Source of the DNA: Toxonevra muliebris
Lineage: Eukaryota; Arthropoda; Insecta; Diptera; Pallopteridae
Assembly: GCA_963691655.1 (NCBI GenBank)
Contig: OY829326.1
Coordinates: 142,308,998-142,372,997, forward strand
Reading direction: 5' to 3'
DNA length: 64,000 nucleotides
Shown: in pieces, positions 1 through 11,247 of the stretch
Position numbering within the stretch: the stretch's first letter is position 1
Layout of the letters: the number at the start of each line of letters is the position of its first letter
Made by a program: the position numbers and the translations under genes
The notes under the pieces: generated by a model
Told to the model about the DNA's origin: nothing
Databases searched by the model: none
The model's input: only the letters and a program-made list of their open reading frames with translations

Positions 1-464
1 TTCTCGTTCTTGCCCCCCTCAAACATTTACTCTGCTTCTATGGGGAAATCATTGCAATTAAAACGTAATTGTTTTTTAAAGGATTTTTGCCGCTTCCACT
101 GGCAATGCTGCTGATGAATCTTTGTGTTCTTATTTTAGTTAGGAGTTTTTTCTATTTTTGGATTTCCTGGGTGTGGCAAAATTCATTTGCATAATTTTTT
201 AATCACACATTTAAGCTTTTGCTTCTGCTTCTGCTTCGAAAAGGACCTTCAGTTAAACGCGTGTCCTTATTATTTCATTTTCATATACACACATATGTTT
301 TATGTATGTGTGTGTGTAAGAGTGTTTAAGTTTTACAGGTGACGACAACTCATTTGCAAAATTCATGTTAAAATATGTTGATTGCTTTGGGATTTTATAA
401 TTTTTGTATTAAGCACCGACATACTAATATGCTGCCAAAGTATGTACAGTGGGTATGAGAAGAA
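1..464. other. Non-coding AT-rich flank
   Basis: No coding signal is visible. The stretch holds a short GCTTCT run near 223-236 and a TG-rich microsatellite near 305-317. Nothing else is recognisable. Confidence 0.6.
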
Positions 465-650
465 ATCTTCTACAATTACTGTTTCATCAGCAAAAAGATG
501 TAGGCGCGGGTCAAGAATACTACCCTGTGGTACATCAGCTTTTACATATTTATATGAGGTCTTAGTATTAATTTTCGTGATTGGTATGATTTCATTTAAT
601 CGCTGTATTAAAGATTGCAAATCAAGCCCTCATGCCACTCTTTGTCGAAT
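465..650 (-). pseudogene. Non-LTR retrotransposon reverse transcriptase fragment
   Basis: Minus-strand translation gives the RT sequence block VPQGSIL followed almost at once by LFADETVIV. These match the conserved GVPQGSILGP block and the catalytic FADD block of insect LINE reverse transcriptases (seen directly as motif similarity). Between the two blocks a normal RT has about 20-30 more residues, so this copy has an internal deletion, and the second D of the catalytic DD is E here. No start codon, endonuclease or 3' end can be placed. It is a dead fragment of a Jockey- or CR1-like element; the clade is not certain. Confidence 0.7.
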
Positions 651-3220
651 GCCTGTGCTACATGCAAAAACTCGGCAGAACCAGCGTTGTTTTTTTCGGG
701 TTTTTTTTTTTTTAATTCCCAGTCAGATTCTATATGCTTGGTCCATAGTAGAATGCGTGCATTGAAACTAAAATTGATGTAATAAAATTTTTCATTTCAT
801 TATTTTGCTTTATCTTAAATTAAATAAGTTTCTGATAATTTTTTGAATGAAACGTTGTATGCAGGGCCGTCGCGAGAAAATTCGGGCCCGGTGGTAATAA
901 ACTTTGGGCCCCACCGCCCTTATCTCTTTCCACCACAAATGATACAATAAATATCTATGTATGGGGCAAGGAAAAATTATTTTATACTTTTTAGTCCGTT
1001 TTAAAAACGTGGTATATAAAATTTTTTTTTTATTTCAATTTTTATCAAGGACTCACGCTGGTCGCCAGATATATTTATGAAACCTCTTTAATTCAGTCCG
1101 ATATTCTGGAGCTTTTCAAACAAATCTGGCATGAGCAAATTCGATGTATATAGTTTTTTTCCTATTCTACATAACAAAAATCTTTCAAATATAGGGCCCA
1201 CACCCGTCTGCAAAATGTCTTCATGATTGATAGATGATTAGCCCGATAAATAATTTACATGGTTTGTAATACAATTTTCAGACGCATAGACTCTTGTTAA
1301 AGTTTTTCTGAATTTTAGGATTTGGATTTAAATCACCCCTCTCTCGTCGTGCCTAGTTGTATGCCATCAACACCTACGTTTAGGGTTTTGACGCCAGGGC
1401 TAATGCCCTATATACCGCTATCTACAAAATCGAAACCGATGAACAAACCCAGAAATGATGGTCAAGTCAATTTAACTCCACTGTTTTGGTGACAGATTCA
1501 GTGTTAATTTTTTCGTTTCTTGAAAAAGTCTACTATTAAATTTTCTTAACTGGGATATTCTAAATTTCAGGTAATATCTCTCTAACATGTGTCCAAATGT
1601 AAATTTGAAAAAATTTATTCTAAAATATTTTCTAATATTTTTTAACTTTGTTATACTTACTGAAAAAACAGGATTAGTAAATTTATACTCATTATTCTTG
1701 CAGAAAAAATTATAATTGCAAAAAAATGCACATACTCACACACACACACACACATGTGCTCATGTTCCAACACTTAAGCATCTCAAATACATGTGCATGT
1801 ATGTGTTTGTGTTTGTAAAATGCTAAAGCAGCTTTTAACTCATAAACTTAAGACATTCCTCAGAAGAAAAAAACAAAATTATACTTGCGTGAAAAAAGTA
1901 CTTAAATTATAAAACTTTGCACTGAAGAGGATGGATGGGCCAAAAGAAATGAGAGGGAAAGAGAAAGATAGAGAGAGAGAAAAAACACTTTTACAGATTT
2001 TATAATCTCACGAAAAAAAAAAATATCAAGATTAAGCGCTGCATAATTATGAACGCAGGTGTGTAGGGTGCACTCACACATACACACTCGAATATTCATA
2101 CATTTACATACATATTCAACCATATTATAATCATATATTTAAACTTCAAAAAAAATGGAATGCATTAAAATTAAGTACTATTAACATATGCAGCCAAAAA
2201 TGAGAATGGGTTTGGTAGTAGCGAAATAGAGTGAAAAGACTGCAAATGGGTTCCCTGTGCTGCAAAACCAAAAAAAAAAAAAAAAAAAGGAAAAAAAGGG
2301 ACGAACAAAATATGTTAATTCTTGTTAGAATGATGAGTTCATTGCTTAAACGATAATTTTCTCCTTTTTATTTATTTTTTTTTTTTTGTATTGTGTTGTT
2401 GGTGCCATTGGGGGGGAGACACAAATAAGGCAACCGTTGGAGAACATAACAATAATAAAAATTCGGATTATATTTTTTGATTTTACTCAAAATGTTTTTG
2501 TATCACCTATGTCACAAATTAACCAAATAGTTGCGACTGAGCTCAGTTGTCGATAGAGTGACCTAGAATGGCGGTTTTTCATTCGAAGAAAATATTCATA
2601 TAAAATTTTTATGAAACTGATGTTTAAATACAATAAATTGAATTCAATGAAGCATTTGATGGACCCTATCAGACTATGGAGAAAAGTGGATAAATGTCTT
2701 AAAGTTTTAGGAAAAATTTTTGTTTCCGAGTTTTTTTAATCTTAACCTAAAAAAAAATGGCCGAAAATGACACAAAAATTCATAGAATAATCAAATTAAA
2801 TTTTTTCAAATAAATATTATTCAATGTGGATTCCAATACATTTTTTATCGTGCAAGACATAATTTCGATAACTCATTGACTTGCCATTACTAATAATGTA
2901 CCCAGCCTCAAAAAAATGATTAAAAATGCCAAAAATATTCAGAGACTAATTTTTTCCAAATGATTATCAGTGGGATGAGGATGGCGTATATTCCCTAAAT
3001 TCGTGCAGTCACAGCATCGAAAGAGATCTTCCGAGTCGGGGTGCTCTGGGCAACATTGGGTTAAAGGATTAATTATATTTTAAGATTAAGAACTTTAAAG
3101 CTGATTCAATAACACTTCTCTGCATGAGTTTTTGTGAACAATATGGTTCCTAGTGTTTGCGAATGAATTTTTCATGCTGAACGCGAATCTGAGATCAAAA
3201 ACTTCCCATCACATCACGTT
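651..3220. other. Non-coding stretch with simple repeats and one transposon-end-like block
   Basis: No ORF here resembles a protein family. Visible items are a GC-rich block at 864-920 beginning CAGGGCCGTCGCGAG, which looks like a DNA-transposon terminus, a CA microsatellite at 1737-1755, a GA-rich run near 1950-1982, and an A-run at 2269-2290. A partner end for the block at 864 was not found with confidence. The rest is unremarkable AT-rich sequence. Confidence 0.5.
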
Positions 3221-3494
3221 TTAGAACAAAAATGGGGTTGAAACCCCTGAAAATACCGTTTTTGGTCATGACGTGCTACAAACTTCGTACGATTTCAATT
3301 TAAATTTATTTTTCAAATATTTATTTTTATATTTGACTCTTTAGAAGGAACCAATTGAAGTAAAAAATATTTAAAAATCGTTCAATAATTTTATTTTGAC
3401 TTTTTTCCATCCACTGGTAATTAATATCAAAAATTAGAAAAAAGTTTTCACATTTCGGTCAGAACCCCCAAAACTTCCCCCCTAAATACGGCCT
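3221..3494 (-). mobile_element. Terminus of an unidentified DNA transposon
   Basis: The reverse complement starts CAAGGCCGTATTTAGGGGGG at 3494. A near-identical start, CAAGGCCGTATTTAGAGGG, occurs on the + strand near 7690, so this is a repeated element end, with its body to the left here and to the right there. It abuts the tail of the LINE at 3495. The superfamily is unknown; hAT is a guess from the C-A-rich terminus. Confidence 0.4.
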
Positions 3495-4500
3495 TGGATA
3501 GATAGATAGATAGTTCTTTTATTTGACATTTTTTATATAAAAATACAATCTTTTAATGGCTTAACTAAAAGAACATACGACACTCCCTACAATTAATTCC
3601 CAATAATTGAAAGTTTTCCCACCCACGTGAGCCTACTCCATTCAATATATGAACCATTTCATCTATATTTAAGTTGCATTTCTCGAAGTACCAGTACCGG
3701 ATTGTTTTTAATATTGTACACCTTCCTAGAAAATGCGTTATATCTTCAACCTCATTTAAGTTGCAGAGTGTACAATTTAAATTACTGTGACCTCCTAAGT
3801 ATATAAGGTCTTGAAAATCCATATTATTTTATAATAGTCGAAATTATCATTTGAATAGCTACCACCAATGTTGTGATCAAGTTCTTTATATATGCGTAAA
3901 CTATTAAGCGCTCTTTCTGTTTTTCGAGTTCAGCTCTTTTAACGTTAAAAATATATTATTATTCCACTCCCGCCTATTTGACATGTCCCAGCTGCAAGAT
4001 AACTTTAATGACGTAATTATATTATGAATTGATTTTCTCCAAAATATTTGTTTTTCCAATATTATTTGTGAAAGTTTGTGAGGGAGCCTGTTATCTTCAT
4101 ATTCAAATAGAGTTTTTCAAAACATATCTCATATGTAGTTCCAGCGTATATAAATACGCGTTGGAGATACCCGACTCTAAGAGCATGCAATATGAAGGGG
4201 TATTGCTTGGGAGATGAAATATACTTTTTAAAAAATACAATTGAATTTTATCAATTTTCTCAAACATTGTAAATCCCCATACTTGACAAGCGTAACTTTG
4301 TATCGCTCTAGTTACGGCTCAAAACAACTTCCATTTACTTGATAATTTAATTTTACTCTTCGCTAGAAAAGTGCGCCAGGTCGCGTTAATACTATTTTTT
4401 GCTAGGCTATTTCTGTTACACACATGTTTTCTTAAAACTAGGCTGCGGTGTTAGAATAACTCCTAAATAATTATATTCAGCTGTGATTGGTATATAACAT
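3495..4500 (-). pseudogene. Non-LTR retrotransposon, 3' part (RT thumb to C-terminal zinc knuckle)
   Basis: Read on the minus strand from 4495 down, frames give EYNYLGVILTPQ (the YLGV block after the RT catalytic centre), then SYACQVWGF, and finally CTLCNLNEVEDITHFLGRC. The last is the CxxC-H-C zinc-knuckle typical of LINE C-termini. Several stops and frameshifts separate these blocks, so it is inactive. The 3' end is marked by a tetranucleotide tail of GATA units (about 3497-3514 on the + strand), a usual feature of LINE 3' ends. RNase H was not seen between the blocks. Clade most like Jockey/LOA relatives, by inference. It is 5'-truncated. Confidence 0.75.
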
Positions 4501-4885
4501 AACATAAAAGAAGCGAGAAGCTCGGCCAAGGTCCTTTATGGGCTGTTATGCTATAATAGTGGTAGTAATCTCTCTCGCTCTTGAAAGAATAGTCGTTCAT
4601 CGAATCGCAAAAGAATATTCACTCTGTAATGATTTCGAGAGCCATGTACTTTTAAAGAAAGTGTTCAGTATTTTCACTGTTTTTTACTCTGTCTTAACAT
4701 ATTGACACTTGATCAGATGGCAAGCTTATCTATTACTTATCAAAGATTAGGGCTTTGCAGAATTAACTTTACGATTTAGTCCATTTTTAAAGATGCACCC
4801 AGTTTTATAGATTAATCTAACGCCAAAAAATCGGCCCCCAATAACATGGCAGCAGGCCCGATGGAACACCAGCGGTTGGAAACAA
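4501..4885. other. Non-coding spacer
   Basis: Nothing coding is visible. A short piece near 4511-4535 (AGCTCGGCCAAGG) resembles phrases common in insect interspersed repeats, but no element could be delimited. Confidence 0.4.
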
Positions 4886-4889
4886 GCTC

Positions 4890-5325
4890 GTCAGGGTTCT
4901 GACATAACCTCAAAAAAGATAAAAACTAATTTTTTTTCGGATTTGGAGATTAGACCATGTTTACTATATGTTTTTAGGGTCGCTAAATTGGAATCTGAGG
5001 TTTAAAAAACCCCAGCATATCAGGGTTTTGACATAACCTCTAAAAAACCTCATGAAATTTTTTTTTTGAGCCCGGGGGCCAGATCATGTTTACTATATGT
5101 TTTTGGGATCGCTGAATCTGAATTCCAAAAAACCCCAGCATGTCAGGTTTTTGACTTAGCTTAGATAACAAGGTACCATATTTCGAATGGTCTGACCTCC
5201 GGACTCGAATAAAAATTTTATGAGGTTTTTTTGAGGTTATATCAGAACCCTGACTAGCTGGGACCCCGGATTTGGTTTCAGCCATTCCAAAAGCATGTAG
5301 TAAACATGGTCTGACTGTGGCTGTG
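4890..5325. repeat. Tandem ~125-bp repeat with one inverted copy
   Basis: The phrase TCAGGGTTYTGACATAACCT begins at 4891 and again at 5020 (129 bp apart), and a degraded form starts at 5143 (123 bp later). Each is followed by GACCATGTTTACTATATG or GATCATGTTTACTATATG. A further copy runs in the opposite direction at about 5185-5325, containing AACCTCAAAAAAACCTCATA and CATGTTTACTACATG on the minus strand. The arrangement is about three direct units facing one inverted unit, so the block can fold back on itself. No protein is encoded. Confidence 0.75.
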
Positions 5326-5339
5326 TTATTGTCTAAAAC

Positions 5340-5660
5340 ACTTCTTGAATCCCTATCTGGGAGAGTTAATTTTTGTACACATTGAGTAACTGGCGTGATC
5401 CGAAAAAAATTGCCAAATTTTTCCTTTAGTCACATTGATATAAATTATCCGACTAGAATATTATTGTATATTGCGAAAACTTTTTTTCTGGAATACGACG
5501 GCTGAAGCTTGATTAATCCAATCTCCGTTCATTTTTGAACCAGCAGTGTATAAAGTGTGATCATAATAACTTTCCAGAGATTGATTTATAAATGAGCCAT
5601 TATAAGGTTGAAGTTTTGTGATAATTTAATCCACCATCTTGTATCAAAGTCCTTCAAGGG
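5340..5660 (-). pseudogene. Possible LINE RNase H fragment
   Basis: The minus strand reads LYTAGSKMNGDWI near 5520-5560, similar to the YTDGSKMNG opening motif of retrotransposon RNase H, with the aspartate lost. Flanking sequence is broken by stops. Evidence is one motif only, so it could be coincidence. Confidence 0.3.
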
Positions 5661-6449
5661 GCATTAATTTTACTTCCCAGGTAATATATAGATATGAAGA
5701 TATAGAAAAAACTATTGTATTAAGTTAAATATTTAATTTGAATCTTGAACTTTCTGAACTATATTTAAACTTCTTAAATTATTTCAGTAATATAAATGAA
5801 GGGTTTCCACGTGATAAAAATATATATAAAATCGTATACAAAACAGCAATATAAAAAAAAAAAAAAACAAATGCCTTCCAAATTGAATGCACTATAATAA
5901 TTTTGTCATAATGAATCTCGGTAGAAATTAATTCATATTTTTATTAAAATAATAATATGTGGAAAATATACATGTGAATGTATGTAGGTAGGTATATATT
6001 TTCTCTCTGGGGATTTTCAACAACGGACATATACATACTCGTATATGAGTATGTATATACTTACTTAAAAACAATTGGAGCGCACATTTGCATTATGATG
6101 CCTTTTATACTTTTCTATATATACATATACATATGTATATATATATATATACTTTTTTTTATATATGTGTATGTTTTACTTATGTAGGTAGGCATAGGCA
6201 CAACTAAAGTAGAAATTAAGAGAAAATGCACAAAGCTCATAAAGCATAATAAACATTATGAAAGAAATTTTACAACAACAACAACAAAAATATATTATGG
6301 AAGAAAAAAAAAAATAAAAAGAAATTATAATAAAAATGAGTATAGGAATAATGAAAAAGTACTTCATTAAAAATCAACAAACACAGCGTTGCATATTGTT
6401 TTTTTTTTTACTTTATATTATATTTTAAATACCCAATAGGAAAAAGGAA
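5661..6449. other. Non-coding, AT microsatellites
   Basis: This holds an A-run (5852-5868) and TA/TACA-type microsatellites near 6031-6060 and 6115-6175. No coding or regulatory feature is recognisable. Confidence 0.5.
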
Positions 6450-7200
6450 AGATAGTAGGGCAACTTATTTACTGCAATATCGCACGGACAACCCACTTAA
6501 TGGCCGACCGACCCCCGGAAAATACCCGATTTGATCGACTTTAGTGTCATAAAAAGCATTAAACGATATAAAATTAAGGTAGAATCCTCATACGACCTAT
6601 CGTCTGGCCATTCGCCCTCGATCGTACTACTTGATATTACACGGGAGGTAACTTTAACACTTTATAGCCTGACGAATTCTAATACTAATTGGCTAAAATA
6701 TAGAAAATACATTAGCTTCCATCTGGAGCCTAATATATCCTTCAAAAATAATCACAACATTGACACTGTTGTAAGCGATTTTACCCAAATGTTGAAGCAC
6801 GCTGCTGAAATCACAACACCCCAATCTAAACCCAAAGTTTATGTATTAAGCTCATCAGATATAAAAACGACCCTAATTAATGAAAAAAGAAGACTAAGGG
6901 CAGAGTGGAGCAGACCCATAGATCCTTAAACCTTAAAAAACAATTAAACAGTTATACCCGGAAACTCCGCAAGACCCTACAAAGCCATGCAGGAAAAGAT
7001 ATTGAGCAGTATTTGTTGAACCTTGAGAACACAAAAGCAACTGACTATTTCTTATGGAAAGCAGCGCAAAAGCTAAATAGCCCCATTAACACGGATGCTC
7101 GAATTCGACTGCCCGATGGTAAATGGGCTCGCAACGAATTCGAAAAATACACCGTATTAATGTATTTGCACCCAACCCAGAAGTGAAAACGACGCATTTG
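6450..7200 (+). pseudogene. Jockey-like LINE fragment: endonuclease C-terminus and linker
   Basis: The reading begins with a ...STGQPTYWPTDP-like phrase, then PDLIDF, SSGHSPSIVLL (the SDHLPV-type C-terminal block of the APE endonuclease, with D changed to G) and a long linker. The linker ends with TDYFLWKAAQKL and a DGKWARN phrase, typical of the stretch before the RT domain in Jockey-type ORF2 proteins. A frameshift sits near 6905-6930, where the first reading stops and the second takes over, and another near 7170. The RT domain itself is absent, so this is an internal fragment. Strand and order are those of a normal ORF2. Function in life would be target nicking and reverse transcription; this copy cannot do either. 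Confidence 0.8.
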
Positions 7201-7283
7201 CATTCGTCTCAAACTTCACGAAATTAATGGTTCAATTAATGAAATAAGCAATAAAAATCACCGAATATTATAATTGGTACAAT

Positions 7284-7381
7284 TAGTCTGAGTCTACACT
7301 GAGCAGGAGGAGAGTGGGGGACCATAACTTCACATGAAGTTATTCCCCCATTTTTCTCCTCTTCATTGTGAATTCAGACTA
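7284..7381. repeat. 98-bp near-perfect palindrome flanked by TA (foldback MITE or hairpin RNA)
   Basis: The left arm starts TAGTCTGAGTC and reaches GGGGGACCATAACTTCA. A 4-nt loop CATG follows, and the right arm returns with TGAAGTTATTCCCCC, ending TTCAGACTA. Arms are about 47 bases with only scattered mismatches. If the outer TA is the target duplication, the element starts GTCTGA and ends TCAGAC. No coding sequence is present. Confidence 0.7.
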
Positions 7382-8356
7382 CTAAGATATACGTGAGACC
7401 CGCTAACTCTTTACCACAATACTAATCCCATGCACTGGCATGGAATCGTGATTTTTTTCTAAATAAAGAAAGATGCCAAATTACTGCAGCCTTAATATCT
7501 TATTGAAGCATTTGTCCTCTACAATTAATCTGCATCTGATTCTGTTTGGTGCTTCACGGCATATATCACTCTTGGTATAACTGACAAAGTTTTAAGTTCG
7601 GTTTTAACTTGGGCACCAAAACGGCAAGGACATGGAGAAGTTCAATACAGAGCTTAATATGTACTATTTTTGGTATTCTTACGGGGAGCAAGGCCGTATT
7701 TAGAGGGTAATGAGCGGGGGTTTTAGAGGTTTTGAGCAATTTCCAGTATACAAAAACTAAAAATGAAGGATTGCTCAGCATAATTTCCTTTTTTAGATAA
7801 ATTAGAATTAAATTGTGAATTTTTAATAAATGTAGTAATCGGAAATTCATTTTATCCTTCAGTTTATTTAAATATAAGTGCACGTTTCAGCTGATCGATT
7901 GAACGGCGATATTCAATGGCAGAGAGAGAAAAAGAGAGTTTCCTATAAAGAAACTTCCAGCATGTTGGCAAAATTTGATTGAATTTCATAAAGCAAAAAC
8001 AAGGCATAAAAAACAGGAAGAGCTCTCTTTTCGAAAATGTTTTTTTTTTTTTTATTAATCTACTTGTTCTTTTAATGAAATCAGAAACTGAGCTGAATTC
8101 AAGGGAGGTATTCCCTAAAGACCTTTTTGATTCTGATTCCGTTTTAGTTAAGGTACCGTGAAAATGCAAAGTAGAAAACTAACAGGAGATGATGATGACA
8201 GAGAAAAACCCTTGAAGATAAATCCTTAAAGCCAGTCTTAAGTTATTAAGTAAAATTAAAGTTTGCTCCAATTTCAATTGCTTCTTTAATGATTCTTTGA
8301 AAAGAATTCCCAATGGGTGCTTAAAAGCAATTCACATACATACGTATGTGCATATG
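7382..8356. other. Non-coding stretch with a second copy of a transposon terminus
   Basis: The terminus CAAGGCCGTATTTAGAGGG lies near 7690-7708, matching in opposite orientation the end at 3494. No partner end was found. The ORFs in this stretch have no family resemblance and T-rich composition, so they are not called. Confidence 0.45.
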
Positions 8357-9395
8357 TACAGTGTCGGACAAAACTAAAGCACGGATTTTTCCTTGTTTGC
8401 ATTTTGCTCAGTAATATTGTAAAACATGCTTGGACTGAAATTTTGTTTATGAATGTAGTAAGAATATACACTCGTTGTAATAAAATATAATAAAAATAAT
8501 ATCATTTTTCAAATAAAATAAAAATATTAACTCAAAAGTAACAAAATGCATAAAACTGGCGCAACAAAACTAAAGCACGTATGGATTATATTAATGGAAA
8601 AATTCGATTTCTCGATTTCGATTATTTTTTAGAGCTGTTACACATTTTCGTGGCATGGATACAGTAAAATTGCTCAAAACGTCTGCAGAAATGTTCTTCC
8701 ATGCCTTGTTTTTATCCTTTATGCGCTGCTTGTTCCAATCCAAAATTTCTTATATATTTTTTGAGATTGAGATTGGGTGAATGGGTGGTCCTCTATCAAA
8801 TCCCGATCTTATTGGCAACAAACCACTCTTTTATGCACCGTGCTGGGATCGTCATCGTGCTGGTAGATTTGCTTTAACAGCAGATCTTCCTCCGTATAAG
8901 CTAACATAACATTCTAGGGAATATCTTTATACATCAGACCGTCCTTTATACCTCTTATTTTATGAATTGGACCGATTCCATGGGGGGAAAAAAATTACCA
9001 GACCATTAAGTTCCTCCCTCGTATCATACAGAGCTTTTCAAATAACACGGATTTCATCGTTGCCCTTTTGGTCTGCACACTAGCTTCAATTCGTCGCAAC
9101 CTTTCATATTAAATATAGATTCAACAGTAAAAAGCACGGTCTTTCATTTGGCAGTGGCCCCGCTAAAGTGCCCGGTTACAAATTCCTGCCTTGTCTGTCG
9201 ATTCTTTCGAGAAATAAATGGCTTTTTCATTCTTTGGTATGCTGCTAAGCCACCCTCTACAGCTTTTCCTTGGATAAACCTGTGTAAAATGTTTAAACGC
9301 AATTTGTTTTCAAGATATAAAACGATCTTCTTTATAATCCGAATGATGGCCTGATCCTCACGTTTGATTGTGCCCCGCGGTCTACCACCTCCATA

Positions 9396-10683
9396 CAGGG
9401 TGACAATTGTAAAGTGACGCAAGTTTAATACTCTGCAGCAAGCTTTGCCATTTACCGTTACTTTAATTTAAAAAGCAAATTCATTCATCATTTGGCTTTG
9501 CTTTTAATTTCATTTGAATTTTTGTTATTACATTTTGAAATTTCCATAAAAATGGACAAGGAAAATATTCGTCGTGAAATTATGAAATTTCATTTGGCAA
9601 ATTATAGTAGCCGTCAAATTGCAAAGGCTTTAAATTTGTTAAGTCGTACGGTAGACCGAGCTATTATTCGTTATAATGAAACTTGGGGTTTTGGAGATAG
9701 AGACCGGGGAAAATTTTCAACAGTTGCCACTACTGGTTTAACAGAAAAAATTCGTAAACGAATCAAGCGAAATCCAAGGCGCTCAATGAGAAAAATCGCT
9801 AAGGAAGTGGGAGTAAACCGTGAAACAGTGCGAATCATTGCAAAATCAAAGCTTAATCTTAAGCCGTACAAGCTCCGAAAAGCTCAAGATCTGACACAAA
9901 AAAAGAAAGATTTGCGACTGGAAAGATGCAAGGCGTTGCTACGCTCCTCCGTGTTAAAAAATGTTGAAAATATTTTGTTTACAGATGAAAAAATTTTCAC
10001 AGTTGAACAACATTTCAATGTGCAAAATGGCCGAATGTGGCTAACATCATCTTCGCAACAAAATAGGACTGTTGGCCGAGTTCAAAAGCCAGCTTCCGTT
10101 ATGGTATGGGCTGGAGTTTCCGCTAATGCCAGAACCCCTCTAATATTCGTTGAAGAGGGTGTTAAAATTGACCAGGTTGTTTATCGAAGCATTTTAAATG
10201 AACATGTTCTTCCCTGGGCCCAAGATACATTTGGAAATGAAAACTGGACTTTCCAGCAAGATTCTGCACCTTCCCACATGGCAAAATTAACGCAAACATG
10301 GATAAAAGACAATTTTTCTGGATTCATAACATCTCAAGAATGGCCACCATACTCCCCAGACTTGAATCCAATGGACTACTCTATTTGGAGTATTTTAGAG
10401 AGTAAGGCTTGTGCATCTCAACACCAGAGTCTGGAGTCGCTGACAAATTCATTAGAGAAAGCCTGGACTGAAATTGATCAGGAAGTCCTGCGGCGAACAG
10501 TCCTACGATTTCCGGATCGATTGAAGGCATGTGTGCAGGCTAAAGGAGTTATATTGAATGAGGTGGGGTTCAAATGAATGCTTACATATTCAGCAATGTT
10601 AACACTTAATTGTACTTAATGGAAGTACGTCCTTTTGAAAATAACTGCTGAAATGTGTGCGTCACTTTACGATTGTCACACTG
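9396..10683 (+). mobile_element. Tc1/mariner-superfamily transposon with intact DD37D transposase
   Basis: TIRs are CAGGGTGACAATTGTAAAG from 9396 and, reversed, CAGTGTGACAATCGTAAAG ending at 10683. They are about 26 bp, with TA on both sides (9394-9395, 10684-10685). The 1288-bp length and a single full ORF are those of a complete autonomous element. It lies inside the Tc1-like element 8359-11245 and so is younger than it. The two TIRs differ at two positions. Confidence 0.92.
9552..10577 (+). CDS. DD37D Tc1/mariner transposase, full length
   Basis: This is an open reading frame of 341 codons from the ATG at 9552 (context AAAAATGG; the frame is open 20 codons further up but reads hydrophobic non-homologous residues, so I prefer this start). 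Residues about 1-110 form the paired-type helix-turn-helix DNA-binding region (SSRQIAKALNL, SMRKIAKEVGVNRETVR). The catalytic triad follows: D in LFTDEKIF, D in FQQDSAPSH, and D in SPDLNPMDYSIW. I count 37 residues between the second and third aspartates. DD37D is the signature reported for maT-like elements; family membership is inference. The protein would bind the element's TIRs, excise it and reinsert it at TA dinucleotides in the nucleus. No stop, frameshift or missing catalytic residue is visible, so it may be active or recently active. Confidence 0.9.
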   Translation: MDKENIRREIMKFHLANYSSRQIAKALNLLSRTVDRAIIRYNETWGFGDRDRGKFSTVATTGLTEKIRKRIKRNPRRSMRKIAKEVGVNRETVRIIAKSKLNLKPYKLRKAQDLTQKKKDLRLERCKALLRSSVLKNVENILFTDEKIFTVEQHFNVQNGRMWLTSSSQQNRTVGRVQKPASVMVWAGVSANARTPLIFVEEGVKIDQVVYRSILNEHVLPWAQDTFGNENWTFQQDSAPSHMAKLTQTWIKDNFSGFITSQEWPPYSPDLNPMDYSIWSILESKACASQHQSLESLTNSLEKAWTEIDQEVLRRTVLRFPDRLKACVQAKGVILNEVGFK

Positions 10684-11247
10684 TATTTTGTATTTAATAA
10701 ATGGGAAGCCCGAAAACGGCCAATAGCTCGGGAATTAACACAATAGCGAATACAAAATTTTTTAACAATGCATGCCACTGATTCAGCTTAATTAAATTTA
10801 CTTTTCTCTAAATTGTGCTGAATACTTTTTTCGAGCCATTTTGGGAAGCGAAATTTTGAAATGCGAACGGTGACGGTGAATGATAAGCAACATCTTATAT
10901 ACGCTTCCAATTTTTTTTAAAGCCTGTTTTTTGATTTCCAAAATAACGGGTTTCTAGTTTAAAGATTGTTGTTGTTGTTTATTTTTAACAATTGATTGTA
11001 ATTGTAAGCGTAAAAGGTTATGTGCTTTAGTTTTGTCGCGGCAAGTTTAGGCATATTGCGCAATGTTAGTAAAAAAAAAAGAAAAACATTACTCAGTTTT
11101 TAATGTTATTTTGTTTCAACAAGTGTATAACTATGCACTAAATTTATAAAACAAAAAAAAATATGTGCATACTTGCATATTTTTAAATTTTATGGAATTA
11201 AATGTTGACAAGGAAGAGTTCTTGCTTTAGTTTTGTCCGACACTGTA

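Larger units (their letters stand above)
8640..10839 (-). pseudogene. Tc1-like transposase, disrupted (of the outer element)
   Basis: The likely start is the ATG at 10837-10839 on the minus strand (MARKKYSAQFRE...), an N-terminal helix-turn-helix opening usual in Tc1 transposases. Further stops follow. After the 1288-bp insertion the reading resumes near 9390 with GRPRGTIKREDQAIIR, the GRPR AT-hook-like motif between the two DNA-binding subdomains, and continues through about 90 open codons to 9144. The catalytic half (9140 down to 8640) is broken by stops and only partly readable. Its natural job is cut-and-paste of its own element at TA sites. The nested element sits beside the GRPR motif, so this gene was dead from that insertion at the latest. 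Confidence 0.75.
8359..11245 (-). mobile_element. Tc1-like transposon, split by a second element
   Basis: Terminal inverted repeats are seen directly. The left end is CAGTGTCGGACAAAACTAAA from 8359, the right end is its mirror ending at 11245, and TA flanks both (8357-8358, 11246-11247). Total length is 2887 bp; removing the nested 1288-bp element and its duplicated TA leaves about 1.6 kb, a normal Tc1 size. The transposase remnant is on the minus strand. TIRs are well kept while the gene is decayed. Confidence 0.9.

Noticed and set aside
6105..6175. CRISPR-like or origin-like repeat
   Set aside because: It is a TA/CATA microsatellite without spacers; nothing prokaryotic is in the window.
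7566..8169. Overlapping minus-strand ORFs of 105 and 101 codons
   Set aside because: Lysine-, leucine- and phenylalanine-rich text from AT-rich DNA; no motif, and no support from repeats or neighbours.
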